Made by a program: the position numbers and the translations under genes. 64,000 nucleotides of DNA from the NCBI RefSeq assembly GCF_000003815.2, contig NC_049996.1:3766297-3830296 (forward strand). The letters are read 5' to 3'. The notes under the pieces are model-generated. The model ran no database searches. It was given only the letters and a program-made list of their open reading frames with translations, and was not told where the DNA came from. This DNA is from Branchiostoma floridae (Eukaryota > Chordata > Leptocardii > Amphioxiformes > Branchiostomatidae). Numbering within the stretch: position 1 is the stretch's first letter; the number at the start of each line of letters is the position of its first letter. Shown here in pieces: positions 52,387 through 64,000 of the stretch.

Positions 52387-52680
52387 GGGGCCGCGTAGCA
52401 CAGTGGTATTGTGTTCGCCTCGTGACCGAGAGGTCGCCGGATCGAATCCGCCTGCCGTGCTGCCGATCTTGTGCCCTTGGGAAAGGCACTTTACACGAAC
52501 TTTGCTCACTTTAATGAAGTGAAAATGAGTCGTCCCTCGGATAGGACGTTAAGTGGAGGTCCCATGTCTGGGGAGAGCCACGCCCCGGGCACGTTAAAGA
52601 ACCCGCCACATGTGCGATGGTGCGGTGTGAGTGGTTCAAAACCTACAGTACCTTGGCCGCACCTGGGGCAATTACTGTCG
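52387..52680 (+). mobile_element. tRNA-derived SINE, most complete copy
   Basis: An A box TAGCACAGTGG (52396-52406) and a B box GGATCGAATCC (52439-52449) form an RNA polymerase III promoter of tRNA type. They are followed by the shared tail CCTTGGGAAAGGCACTTTAC and by CACGTTAAAGAACCCGCC. The head resembles a tRNA but lacks the 3' acceptor stem, and the long tail and copy number show it is a SINE. Confidence 0.8.
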
Positions 52681-52793
52681 TATTGAGGTCACCTGAGTGG
52701 CGCCGAATGGCAGCTCGCTCCAGACACTTGCGACAGTCGTATTGAGGTCACCTGAGTGGCGCCGAATGGCAGCTCGCTCCAGACCCTTGCGAT
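52677..52793. repeat. 59 bp tandem duplication in the SINE-associated tail
   Basis: GTCGTATTGAGGTCACCTGA and the following GCGCCGAATGGCAGCTCGC occur at 52677 and again at 52736, nearly identical. The array sits at the 3' end of the SINE, and repeat-derived sequence may continue to about 53098, where an AACAACAAC tail occurs. Confidence 0.8.
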
Positions 52794-53099
52794 TTAGCCC
52801 CGCCTATTGTAAGCTCCTCGCAATTCAGACCCTGGCTGCAAAGAGTGAGTAGTCGGCCCACCCAATAACAAAAATCAGCCACTCTGGTAGCCAAACACAC
52901 TCCTGGGCTAGCTTCACTCCTCTGGCAGCTTTTGATACTATCTTATGCTACCGCAGGATCGTGTTGCATCCCAAAAGTGCTTCTATCCCCAAAGCGCTTC
53001 TGTGATAGAGCACATTTGGGATAGCACAGATCTACTTGGAGATTAGCTGACCTACGTGCAAAAGGTCACCTCAAGGTGAAAAACAACAACAAAGAGACT

Positions 53100-55040
53100 A
53101 AAGTGTATGAAATAAGAGCCAAACTTCGTAACGATCCCTGCTTTCTCATGAAAGGGACAGCAAAACTAGTTGTGACAAGGCGTACCGATAGAGATCGTTT
53201 AACGGCTCAAGGATAAAGTGGGACATTATTCACCCTTTGTGTCTCCTGACAACTAAAGATTGGACGAGATCCAAACGTTATTATCACGACATTACGGACG
53301 GTCCATAAGAATTACTGGTATTGTGTGAAGACTGGGTTTTTCGCAGGTGTGCCCACACAGGAAGCCGATGCGATGTTATCAGTGTCTCTTTATCTAGCAA
53401 TTATCTGATGGGGACCTTTGCATACCGTCAATGTTTCACACGGAACAATATGTATTTGCGTGTATGTGTTACACGAGGGGGAGGGGGGCATGCATATTTC
53501 CAAAATATTCTCTCTATTCATCATCTAGATATTTACCATAACCACAACAATTGATGTTTAGGTGACCCAAGTTCAACATGGCAATACTCATTATGCATGT
53601 TTGTTTTATCCTCTCACTAGCCAATCACGTTGCTAGTTGACCATATGCGGCTGCGTGATTGGCTGAGAACTTTCCATCCAACTATCAGGGAGTGGGAGCA
53701 TATTTGTATGATAAGACGTTTGAGGTGTAATGCCTGATTTCTATAATGCCAAAAAAAACCTGCGCTCCTATCAGATGAACTTTTGAAGTGATTCAGAGTA
53801 CTGAAGTCCCATCGGTGACTCCTGAAAACGAAATTTTTCTCTAGAGTAAGAGATGAATGGCAAAAAACTCTCGTAGAGGTGCCCAATCAGCACAGTCTTG
53901 TGTAGTGCATTTACAAGGATCTACAACGTAAATTTGGCAATCTATGCCGGTATACGTGATCCCTCAAGGATATTCGGAAAGGATAAGCTTTAACGCCTGG
54001 GGAAGAACATAAGAAGTCACAGCGGTTAGCCATATCACGGGCTATTTAGGATCCTGATGTCTTGACCTTCGCGTAGATCCTTCAGAAGATTACTTGAACA
54101 CCGTCTGCCATTTGAAGAAGCTGGAGTTGCAATCAGCCGCATTGATGTGAAGTGGATGGAGTTTTAGAGTTGCTGCGTTGTCAGCGCGTTTCTCATACGC
54201 ATGGATAAGTGCCCTTTCGTTCTATTATCTTGTGAAGTATTTGGTTGTCTCGACTCTGACTGAGCACAGCTCTTTTTAGACATTTTGAATTAGACCATTA
54301 ACTGACGTATATGCTACACGGATCAATGCCTTGATGAGCTCAAATTGAGTTATTTTTAGAATAACGGCTAGTTGCTTTAAAGATTGGCTAGTTTTCTGGA
54401 CACTTTCACATTTCTCAAGCAGCATTTCTATAGCAGTTATAGTTTGAACAACGATCAGTTCCTATCTCAGGTTTCGGTGAATAGTTTTATCAGGTCAGAC
54501 TTCGCTGAATAAACCCAGGAATAAAGCAAGGCTGTGTAAAAAAGTGTGTATTTATTCTGTAAAAGTTTGCCTACAAACAATGTATGTTTCTTTCTTTTCT
54601 GAAAAAAGAAAGCCTTCAAAATCATACCAGTTTCTTTTAAGTTTTGTATGTCGTAAGTACACATTGTTTTTTTCCTAATTTCTGTTCTATGTTCATAAAG
54701 TTATTTTCTGTAGAGGTTGACCTTTTGCTGTATTGATATGTATCGATTTTATCATTAGGTGCTTTTGAATTAAAATGAAATGATATATCTGGTAATTATA
54801 ATTTTGGTACTACATATAAACACCGAACATTATCATTTGTCTCGTACCGTGTATTTGTAATCATGTATGTTTATTGATTTATTAGGACTTTAATGATGTT
54901 ATATTTATTTATTTTGTCACACCCTCAAAAATGGCCTCAATAAAACGTGACCTGTAGGCATATCGTGAATAAAAAATGTCCCAACAAAAAACCAAAGCTG
55001 ATTGAAATACTATTTGGGATTAAACAGAACCGTTTCTTTT
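53100..55040. other. No gene seen
   Basis: AT-rich DNA without recognised exon, RNA gene or clear repeat. A short inverted pair (AGCCAATCACG near 53620 and CGTGATTGGCT near 53654) gives two facing CCAAT boxes, as found in some promoters, but no gene follows. Confidence 0.45.
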
Positions 55041-55044
55041 TGTT

Positions 55045-55370
55045 GTTTCGGTCCGGAAAATAACGAAGCTAAAATTCAGTACACCAGATGTTAGACCGAT
55101 TAGAAAATGAACAGATTATACCGTCAGTGTGGCAGCATGCGTTTACGTGTTTTGATGCTTATTGTTCAAAGAAGAGCGAAGTAGAAAGAGAGTTGATAGT
55201 CATTTCTACAAAGTTTCTACAGTCAAACTTTGTCTAACAGATGCAGTTTGCATTGTTTACGTGAAGACAAGTTACCTCATCAAACTGATTCCTTTGTAGC
55301 GAAATGGCCCATCGTTTTGAGCATTTGCCATTCACAAACAATTAGATCTGGACCGGTACCCACCCCTAAA
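55045..55370. mobile_element. MITE with ACCGGTACCCACCCCTA end, copy 3
   Basis: The right end ACCGGTACCCACCCCTA (to about 55369) is the reverse of the TAGGGGTGGGTA left end at 34312. The interior GACCGATTAGAAAATGAAC, GAGTTGATAGTCATTT and CACAAACAATTAGATC matches it. The left end is less clear. Confidence 0.65.
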
Positions 55371-55661
55371 TACTATAAGTCCAATGAAACGCACATAAAT
55401 ATATTTAAAAAAACAAACTTATTGTCTTGACTAGTATTATCCTAGTTGTTCCTGTCCTTACGATGACATTATTTCGTTCCACTTCTCCTGTAACTAATTT
55501 TCATTGGCCTCGCCTGACTGAAGCAGAGGTGACCTGTGGTACCCACACAGTGAAGCGTTCATCATTAGAACCAGGAATTATGCATGTTCCACAGAGCAGA
55601 TGATTTACATGGACGATCACGCATATCTTCTTCATCTCCTTAGATGACCTGTTTATTTTTA

Positions 55662-55761
55662 NNNNNNNNNNNNNNNNNNNNNNNNNNNNNNNNNNNNNNN
55701 NNNNNNNNNNNNNNNNNNNNNNNNNNNNNNNNNNNNNNNNNNNNNNNNNNNNNNNNNNNNN
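55662..55761. other. Assembly gap, 100 N
   Basis: A run of exactly 100 N, the usual placeholder for a gap of unknown size. Sequence distance across it should not be trusted. Confidence 0.99.
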
Positions 55762-58700
55762 TTCTGTAATTGTATAATGAGTATATTTCTTTTTTTCTCT
55801 GTAAAACATGCATTTTGGTGGCTTATAATATTATATATTTTGTCTTCCACCGCTTCTGAGCAGAAGTAGTCATGCAGGTATTAGATTGAAATGTAGTTCG
55901 GCATTAGTTATTAAAAAAAATCTTTCCAAACCACATATATGACGTCACCTATCCCCGAGTCAATAACCCTTGGTCCACTCAGATGTACAAGCTGCTCGAC
56001 AAATTTATATGTTTGTATGTACACTGGCAACAGAAACCAACCATTTACGTTTATTTGATAACAGATGATGTAGTATCTACACAAGGGAGTTATTAACAAG
56101 TCAATCCATCGTCGTTTTATTCATATAGATATTGTTACAAAAGTTTGTTGCTTAAATCTAAGAACCTTTGGGAGAAGCTTTTGTTTGATGAAACTTAATA
56201 TGCTTGCTCTTAAATAGAAATATTTACATACAGTAGTTTTGTACGGACGTTATGTAACAATACACGTCTTTGTTTAGTTTCACAACCATGCGGGCCTCAT
56301 TTGACTTTGTTTCATAAGCATATGAAACGATATAAGTAAAGATTAATGATAATATATAAAATGATATATCATGACAACGTACTTGGCTTTGTTTAGTTTT
56401 CAAGCAATGTGGTTACCATTGTATTCGGCCTTTGTCCTATAGACAATTTGACTTACAGTCAAATATTAAGTGCAGAAAAAACTATCTTTAAGGTCATTTT
56501 GGATTTGATTATATGAATGACATCCGCACTTGCATTGCATTTTGGCCGTTTCCAAGAAAAGAAAGTTTTGAACGACAAAGAATATCGTACGAGGCAACTG
56601 CAAAATGAGCGAATATATGCCGTAGACTTCACAAAAATATCAGGAAAAGGATACTTAAATATCGTAAAATGCAAATATCAATTGCAAGATCAAGGAATAA
56701 AATTTAAAAAGACTGAAATTAAGGATATATTTTTTTTATATACCATGTATCACGCCACCTGCCGCACCGACCTGCACCTCACCTGAACGAAATGCCCTAA
56801 CAGAGGTTTTTGTTGTTTTGTTTTTGCATCAGATTGAGATTGGGATTGAGATGTTCCTTGCATTCAGTTATCTGTTCCTGACCCCTTTGATTTCATATTG
56901 AGGGCAACTTTTATTTTTGGTCAATCTTTTTTATCCACGCGCACGTTCGCATCTGTTTTGGAATTCCGAGAAAATGTCATCCTTGTAATCAAAGCAACGT
57001 GGCCCAATTCACGTAAAAATATGATTTTATGACATCTCGACAGCAGATATAATTTCACTACAGCAGATACAATTTTACGACAGCAGATACGATTGCACAC
57101 ATTTGTTGTAATCAACAGATAACATATTGGGGGCCATGATAGGCTTGACCTTTTGACCTCTAAACGACCTTCGTTCGGCTAGGGGTCAAGTCAACGCAGG
57201 TGTTGGGCACAGAACTTCATCATGGCGAGGGGAACATTTCTGGGTAATTGTTAATACATCATACCCCTCATAGGGTCAAAGGTGCAAAAAGGGGGCATGG
57301 TGTGAATAGTTGACATGTAAATGATGTGTGTGATTGAAATAGTCAAACCTACCGCGATCAAGGGACTTAAATGGAATAGTTTTAGTAGCTAGAGGAGGGG
57401 GGGGGGGTAGGTGACACTTAACAGAATTCTTGGTGCTTTGGTGGAAATAAATAATATGGGCAATCCAAAAGTGGAAATGACGCTTTGGTGGTTACAGAGG
57501 CAATAAATAGTAGCGGTTCAACTCTACCCTCAATATTGATAAGTAAGCATAAAATGTGATAGACACTCCACATCACACAATGTTCGGAAAAGTGTTTTCA
57601 ACTTTATTAAACTATGCCGAGAATATTAAGGCTAAGACTCTTTCGTTATTCCCATACGTTAAGGCAGTTACAATCGTCTAATCCCACTTTTTTTAAAACT
57701 AGTGTTGCAACGTTAACACTGCACAATATTTTCAGCACCGACGACAACGCCCATACATACCTTTAAGTTCACAGTAGATGTCTGCTATACTATGGATACG
57801 CTAGCTTCACAGCAGAATTCTTTATCCCCTTGTCAAGCCAATTACAATATACAGGGTTAAGACGACAGTTGTAATTGACAGTATATCATTACTTTTTTTG
57901 TCTTGATATGATCGTAAATAGCTCTAAAATGATAATGAAATGAATTTAGTGAAGCTTCTCTATTACGGTTGTTCCTTTTTTATGTGATAACACGCTGTTT
58001 TTAGGAGATAGTCGCAAAATACGCGCGCCAACTGCACAAAGAACGACAAGAGACCGAAGATCTCATACCTCAATAAAATAATTATATTTTATATGAATCT
58101 TTCATTGCCATGGCCCTAGCCGTCAATCCATTCCAGCTATCTCCATTTAGAATTATACATTCGTCAGAGAGGACTGACTAGCTACCCATGGACTTTATTA
58201 CGATAATTTCAGGTCAAAAATTGCAAAATATCTTAATAACTAGTTTAAAACTTCAATAGGTACGACTTTTATAAGAGTCTACACGAACCCATCAAAATTA
58301 CAGTGAGTTTTAAATAAGAACATGACACAAACCCTTAACTGTACCCCCGTCAGCCTTCAGCTAATTGGTAATATGTTATGTCTATGCCATAGGGAAAATA
58401 ATTTACAACGGGTGTCAGGTAAATGGTGAGATTTCCCAGAAACGGTTCTCTGTTAATTCCTCACAAGGTCAAATACCTCATTATCTTGCTTGAAACTTTA
58501 CATACTAGTAGTTACATCGGCATCTGAAGATAACTATGAGAGAATGTACAATGCCTTGTTCAACAGGAATGAGCTTTTTTGCACATGGGGACCAACCCTC
58601 CCACTCTGTGAGACAACATTTTGTTCCTGCACTGAAACAACAGGAGCTAATTGACCCTTCTCTAGACTTAGTGTATATTTCACTTTGTCTATTCGACAGT

Positions 58701-61620
58701 CTGAAAATTGTCTTCCTATAATTTATATTTTATAGTTTTTGCCTAAACACCTTGCGAATAAGGATCCAGTTCAGTCATTGACTCTCAAAGTAATAGGTAC
58801 TACATGGGACGTCTGCCCATTTTCATGATCTATCAAAATGTTCCATTTTGGAAAAAAGGTAAGATCTTGAATATAAGTTCATCAAGTGACGGTAATCAAC
58901 ATTATGATACAATTTTACACTTTTAATCCGTGCACAAAATAAATTGATAACCAACAAGCTTATGACCAATCCTCTGATCCTTTCAAAACTTCTATGATCA
59001 GCCCCCGTCTCGGTCCCCCAACCGAGACAGGGGCCGATACCGACTTCCAAACACATTTGACCGATTGGTGACGTCACATTTCTGGTCTTGATGTTTGCCA
59101 TAGGCTTGAGGTCATTTCACACTTGAAAAAGATCAAGTGAATGATCGAAAGCTTGTTAGTAAGCGCTGTATTTTGTGCACTGATTTAAAGTGTAAAATTG
59201 TATCGTGAAGTAAGTTCCGTCAAGTTGTTTGAGTAACTGATACTTTGGGTATCAGGATATCTTTTTTCCTTAGAGAGGACCCACGATGTATTGAAACTAC
59301 CCCAAGTCTAGCAATCTCTCCCCAGCAATAACCTTGAAACTGTCTACATGAACTACTTTACAAAGTGGATAAACTATTCAAAGTGACATATCTAAGATTG
59401 GTTCTCTTGAAGAACGAGATTTCAAATAGATACCGACGGACACTTGTAGTAGGGAGAAAGTAATTTTGCAGTGCATTCCTTGCCAGTTTATTACACAGTT
59501 TTACTCAATAAAAGGCTATAGAGATTTATTTTCAAACTCTCGATAAACTCTACAGGGCTTTATCTTTATAACCCAAATAAAGTGAACGTGCTCCTTTTCT
59601 AAGAAATGTATTCTTAATGGTCATAACATTTCAAATGTTGTTTCCAACACAAAATGGCATCAGCGATAGTTACATCTTTCGATTCCTTTCAATTAGAAAC
59701 AGCTTTATTTCTTTGGGTTTACGTTCTTTATACACGCGATGTAATTTGATACCATTCCTTGGTTTCATTGTATTAAAGACGTTGTTATTAGAGATTGATG
59801 ACTCTAGTGTGTCCCGCATACCTTTTGTATGTTGCTTGAAAGTCAATAAAAAGACAAAGGATTTCTTTGGATTGAATTGCATCTCTTTTATGCCTAGTGT
59901 CTACAAAGTATTATATTTGTCGCAAGCTAAATGAATATTTACAATATGTTTTCAAACGTAATCCTTGCATAACTGTTGCCAAGTGACAATAACAATCCTG
60001 CATCAACTATTATCTACTGAATTATATTTAAGGAAAATATTTAAGGTTGAAAGATATTTATCAAGAATGTGGTCCCAAACATGACTGTGTTCTTGCCCCC
60101 CTCCCCACCATAGTTCATGACCGTACCTGACTCCAAGGTCAAGTATAGGATTGATTAACTTTGATCGATACCAACGGACACAGCGTGAGAAACTGTTAGT
60201 GGAATGCTTTTTGCATTTGCTTAATGCAATTTTCATGTAATGATATATCGTTTGTCTGTATGACATCCTGACTGTGGTCATCTAAGGTAAAGTGTTCGCA
60301 TCTGGCCGGTGTAGTTTTTTTAAGTACTCAATCTTACCAATGTCAAAGTTGTAAATACTTGAGAGACACATACATGGCCAGATTATTTAGGATATTAAGT
60401 ACTTTTTTGTCAAGTGAATTACAGAATGTATGTATTATCATGTATGTCAAATTGAATGTAATGTGAACTATTGTGTGATTTTTGTAGCGGGACTACCGAT
60501 TGCAAGACCAGAGTTTATACATAGACATCAAAACACTAAAACAGACGAAAACGAATTGATTATTTCTTGTTCTCACTCTCAGAACTACCTCCAAAAATAG
60601 TCCACGGTGATAAAAGATCCTCCCAGGTTTCAATCAATTCTTTAAGACCACATAAACCCTTGAATTAAACACGAGCCGCCACAAACTGACCTACATACAG
60701 AACAACTCTTCCGTGTCAGCGTGACAACTATTACTTAGGGATTTAACCAAACCCTTCATCTGGCTAAAGGAGATATACCATTGGGATTAAAGACGATAAT
60801 GGCTTATCATGATAATCCGAAAAGGATAATCAGGGATTAAGAAGTGGGACACTTTGTCTTCCACTGCTTATGAAATGAAGTTAATCCCCCGAGGCTTATG
60901 TTGTGATTCTCAATAATGTTGTTTATGGTCTTTTTTTATTTATTCATTTATAGGTTTGGCTATTCAGCATGCATAGCCAGGGTTGCCTATCTAGCCTGTG
61001 GCTATTACAAAGGGAGTAGTGGTGGTGGTTGTGCAAGGTGCCTTGTCCTTGCTGACAAAACAGAGGCAATGTATTGACAAGGATAGGATATTTATCAATA
61101 ACAATATTCTAAGTGCACAATAAAATACCTTTGTATATTCATGGTGTAGAGATACATATACTATCTACAATGGAATATCTAGCAATAATCATTAACAATA
61201 ATATTTACTGCGGGAGGTCATCGTCAGTATATACACGTGTATATATATGTGCGTAAGAGTCGCCTAGACATTCCTAGAGTTTTCTTTTGAAGGAAGCAGT
61301 AGTGGTGGCTGTGCAAGGTGCCAAATATTAAGACACGTGACTAGCTAAAACTGCTATATCTCAAATTTTGGTCAGATGTGTATGAGTAATGAATTGCCGA
61401 AAACGTCGAACGAAACGTCGGTGTGAATAAAGCTGTGGTTGTGTAAAAAGAGTCTCTTCAGCGACGTACCAACGTGATGAAACTATTTACGGGTGTGTAA
61501 GATTAAGATTTAATATTCTATAATTCTAGTGTTTCTCTCAATCAAATAATGAATCTCTTGATCGCTTTCTTTTCAGAGAGCACCACGAAGTTCACATGAG
61601 GGAAAAGAACTAAGAATTCT
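55762..61620. other. No gene seen
   Basis: This is AT-rich DNA with small features only: a poly-G tract near 57396-57407; a GGGTCAAAGGTGC DR1-like motif near 57264; a short hairpin CCCCGTCTCGGT and ACCGAGACAGGGGC at about 59002-59033; and two copies of AGTAGTGGTGGYKGTGCAAGG near 61016 and 61299. No exon with splice sites or protein-family match was recognised. Confidence 0.45.
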
Positions 61621-61654
61621 TCATTATCAACAAAGACACAAAGTTGTGGCGTCG

Positions 61655-61930
61655 GGCGTGGCGTAACTGGTAGAGCGTTCGGCACGAAACCTAGAGGTTC
61701 TGAGTTCGATCCCCACCATGCCCCGCCCTGACGTTGTGCCTTTGGGAAAGGCACTTGACACGACCTTCCTCACTTCACCCAGGTGTAAAAATGGGTACCT
61801 TCTGTCTGTACCGTGTATGTGGCACTGTTAATATAAGTTACAAAAAACTTGAGTGCAGTGCCACATTGTCCTCGTCTGTCCAAAAAGCAAAAAAAATTGA
61901 AAAAAAAAATAAAAAGAAATAAAAAAAAGA
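61655..61930 (+). mobile_element. tRNA-derived SINE with A-rich tail
   Basis: TGGCGTAACTGGTAGAGCG contains an A box, and GAGTTCGATCC (61702-61712) is a B box. The common tail CCTTTGGGAAAGGCACTTG, CACTTCACCCAGGTGTAAAA and a terminal A-rich stretch to about 61928 complete it. This is a full-length copy in structure. Confidence 0.8.
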
Positions 61931-63180
61931 CACAAAGGTTCAATTTCTAAGCATTTTGAGATCCCAGTTTACAGAAGAGAAAAGAACTAAGAATTCCTGA
62001 TTATCAATAAAGATGCAAAGAGTTCATTTCAAAGCCTCCAAACGCAACGAATATCGCAGTATTCTTCCCACTCATCCATTTGTTGATAATTTACGACCGA
62101 GCCCAATCGTATGGCCTGTCTGGGATCTCTGAAGGCGATATAAATAACGACCTGGCACCACCTCGGGCCTGATAAAAAGAGGGAACCTTTAGATTATGTA
62201 TATTCCATTAGGACACCTTTATCAGTGTACTTCATCCTATATCTTAACCCCTGCATGTGCTCGCATTGCTCTATAACTCTCGTGAGAAACGTCTATCAGC
62301 CTATAACATAGTTTTTGATGAGGTTTCAGATCTGTTATGACGTTGATGATGAAGGCAAAGGTTCTATCGTCTATTTCATGTATCTGGGGTCACCTTGTCT
62401 ATACTCTAGTGAGTTATTTATGTCATAATCAAGAGTATTTTACTGTTTTTTATGTACTGAACAGCATTGAGTATATCGGAAAGGTGATATCGTTGACCGT
62501 ATCTTAATCCAGAAGCATACAGGTCAAAGAGGCCTTTACGATGATAATAAATATTAACCAAATATCTCAATGATGCATCTGCTGTGCGACAGTTTTACAA
62601 GTCCCTGAGTCTGTTGTACGGATTACTTCGTCAGGTTTTATGTCTTTTTATGTACATCAAAGGAGCATGAGGATTTAGTCGTTAAATTTTCACGTTTGCT
62701 TTGAGGCACATCAACGTCTTGAATGCATGGAGGATTTTTTGGACATTTGACGAGTGCGGAAATTTGTACTTTTGGGGGGGATGGTATGTGCTCCTAGGTA
62801 TTTGAATACAGTTTTTGAGAGTGTCAGGAATTTAAAAGTGAGTGGGAAGATGACCGCAAAGTTTAGACTTATTCGGTTGACAGGAAGTACAGTTCAGAGG
62901 TGGTAGAGCAAGTTGTTAATCATAAATGACAGTCTACGTCTAGGGGTAAATGGAATGGGTAACTTATTCACGGGCAGGTCTTGTTTGTTTTGGGTAGATT
63001 TTCCAACATTTGCTGGAAGGTCTCATTAGAACGTCTGCTATTGAATATATGGCTGTGTATTTTGCTCGTATTGTTCTCTATCGAGGCATAAATTCACATC
63101 ATAAGTCATATTCATGATTATTGAGTCAAATAAACCCACTTCTGCCCCCTCAACGATATATTGCAAATGGGCATTAGTGG

Positions 63181-63509
63181 TAAAAATCTACCTTGTCGAA
63201 GAAGGTTAGACATCTAGGTAAAACGTTACGCAATAGAAAGCGAATCCAGCAACTCGATACATTTCTGAAAGAGTCGGGCATCTCAGATAGCATTCACTAT
63301 CTATCACTAAAGACTGAGAAAATCAGTGATGAAAGTTCAAACATGGTCTTTGATAGTCTTAAACAAATGCAGACTCTTTATAGGATTTATCTAGTTGTGT
63401 AATTCATTTGACAGAGAAAAGCAGTGATGAAAGTTTAAAGATGGTCTTTGATAGTCTTGAACAAAGTAAGACTCTTAAGTGGATTTATCCAGTTGCGTAA
63501 TTCATTTTG
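63181..63509 (+). pseudogene. Possible leucine-rich-repeat gene remnant with duplicated 3' end
   Basis: The plus-strand frame from 63184 reads VRHLGKTLRNRKRIQQLDT, then SGISDSIHYLSLKTEKISD and ESSNMVFDSLKQMQTLYRI before TAA. The spacing of Leu/Ile and the ISD(E) steps resemble ribonuclease-inhibitor-type leucine-rich repeats, as in NLR proteins. The last 98 bp are repeated in tandem (63312-63409 and 63410-63509). The second copy encodes TEKSSDESLKMVFDSLEQS, in another frame, and ends at the same relative stop. No start or splice structure is clear, so it may be a last exon plus duplicate or a pseudogene. The LRR reading is tentative. Confidence 0.35.
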
Positions 63510-64000
63510 CATTACGTTCCCCTATTATCTTTCCCGCATATGGTCTCTTGAGAAAATGTATAAGTCTCGAAAAGGGCAGGGGTTACGGTGGTTAGGACCT
63601 CTTTAATGGACACTACGTGAGAATGGTACTTGAACGCAAATCCTGTACATACTTCAGGGCACACTAATGCTCTATGAGCACAGCCAGGGTGCTAAGTATG
63701 TCGATCAATGCCAGGAGGTGTTAGAAGAATGAAATGAAGAGGGAGTTTTTTTTTACGATTGGACTGAGTTCAACAGTCTCGACAGGACCGTACTAATGAC
63801 CAAAGTTGCAGTCGATATGGCGTGACAAAGTATGTAGATATACTTTTGAATTTATTTCTTAGATCTACATTCAATTTGTTTCTGTCTGTTTGCACGCGTT
63901 TTCAGTAGCCCTAAATCACATTCTCATTCCTCCAGATCCCAACTCGTTCTGCGTTTCGCAGTTGACGAACCTTGATGGTTGATGCAGTCTGAAGTAAGAC

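Noticed and set aside
52387-52460. Possible tRNA gene
   Set aside because: A and B boxes are present but the acceptor stem is not, and a shared tail occurs in several copies, so it is a SINE.
63920-64000. Minus-strand open segment after a CTTACTTCAG acceptor-like site at the window end
   Set aside because: About 25 codons without similarity to the expected ELK exon 1 or any other family.
1-64000. CRISPR arrays, operons, riboswitches, phage genes
   Set aside because: The window is eukaryotic; tandem repeats seen are degenerate and lack spacers of constant length.

Overview
This is a eukaryotic, intron-rich and repeat-rich window, most likely from a cephalochordate (amphioxus). That placement is inferred: the window combines a chordate-style cytoplasmic intermediate filament gene, an ELK-type (KCNH3/4/8-like) voltage-gated potassium channel with compact exons and introns of 0.4-5.6 kb, and dense small elements (tRNA-derived SINEs and palindromic MITEs). 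Most of the long open frames in the window are chance or antisense frames; the real coding sequence is a set of short exons on the minus strand.

Layout. Bases 383-1 (minus) hold the first coding exon of a keratin-like intermediate filament protein, with its promoter at about 450-630. Bases 660-8350 are intergenic, with a three-copy tandem repeat, several MITEs and one copy of a duplicated 185 bp segment. Bases 39256-8353 (minus) carry 16 coding exons of one ELK-family potassium channel gene: PAS domain, S1-S6 with the GFG selectivity filter, C-linker and cyclic-nucleotide-binding homology domain, an acidic linker, a basic FEFPSR-type exon that exists in two versions, and a coiled-coil tail ending at a TAG. 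All 16 exons join in matching splice phase and give about 981 residues, lacking only the roughly 25-residue first exon. Bases 39257-64000 have no recognised channel exon and are either the long first intron plus promoter or upstream intergenic DNA. They hold SINEs, MITEs, a LINE fragment, a 100-N assembly gap and, at 63.2-63.5 kb on the plus strand, a possible leucine-rich-repeat gene remnant.

Biologically, the channel is the main content. ELK channels are low-threshold K+ channels that set neuronal excitability. The most interesting structure is exon-scale evolution inside this gene: (1) a duplicated exon (15a at 14142 and 15b at 12810) encoding two versions of the same C-terminal motif; (2) four decaying tandem copies of the 5' end of the CNBHD exon 13, three with a destroyed splice acceptor and one with an in-frame stop; (3) two possible donors 15 nt apart in exon 3; (4) a 185 bp direct repeat flanking the terminal exon; (5) minisatellites abutting or close to splice sites. 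No bacterial-type system, CRISPR array, rRNA gene or intact transposon was seen.
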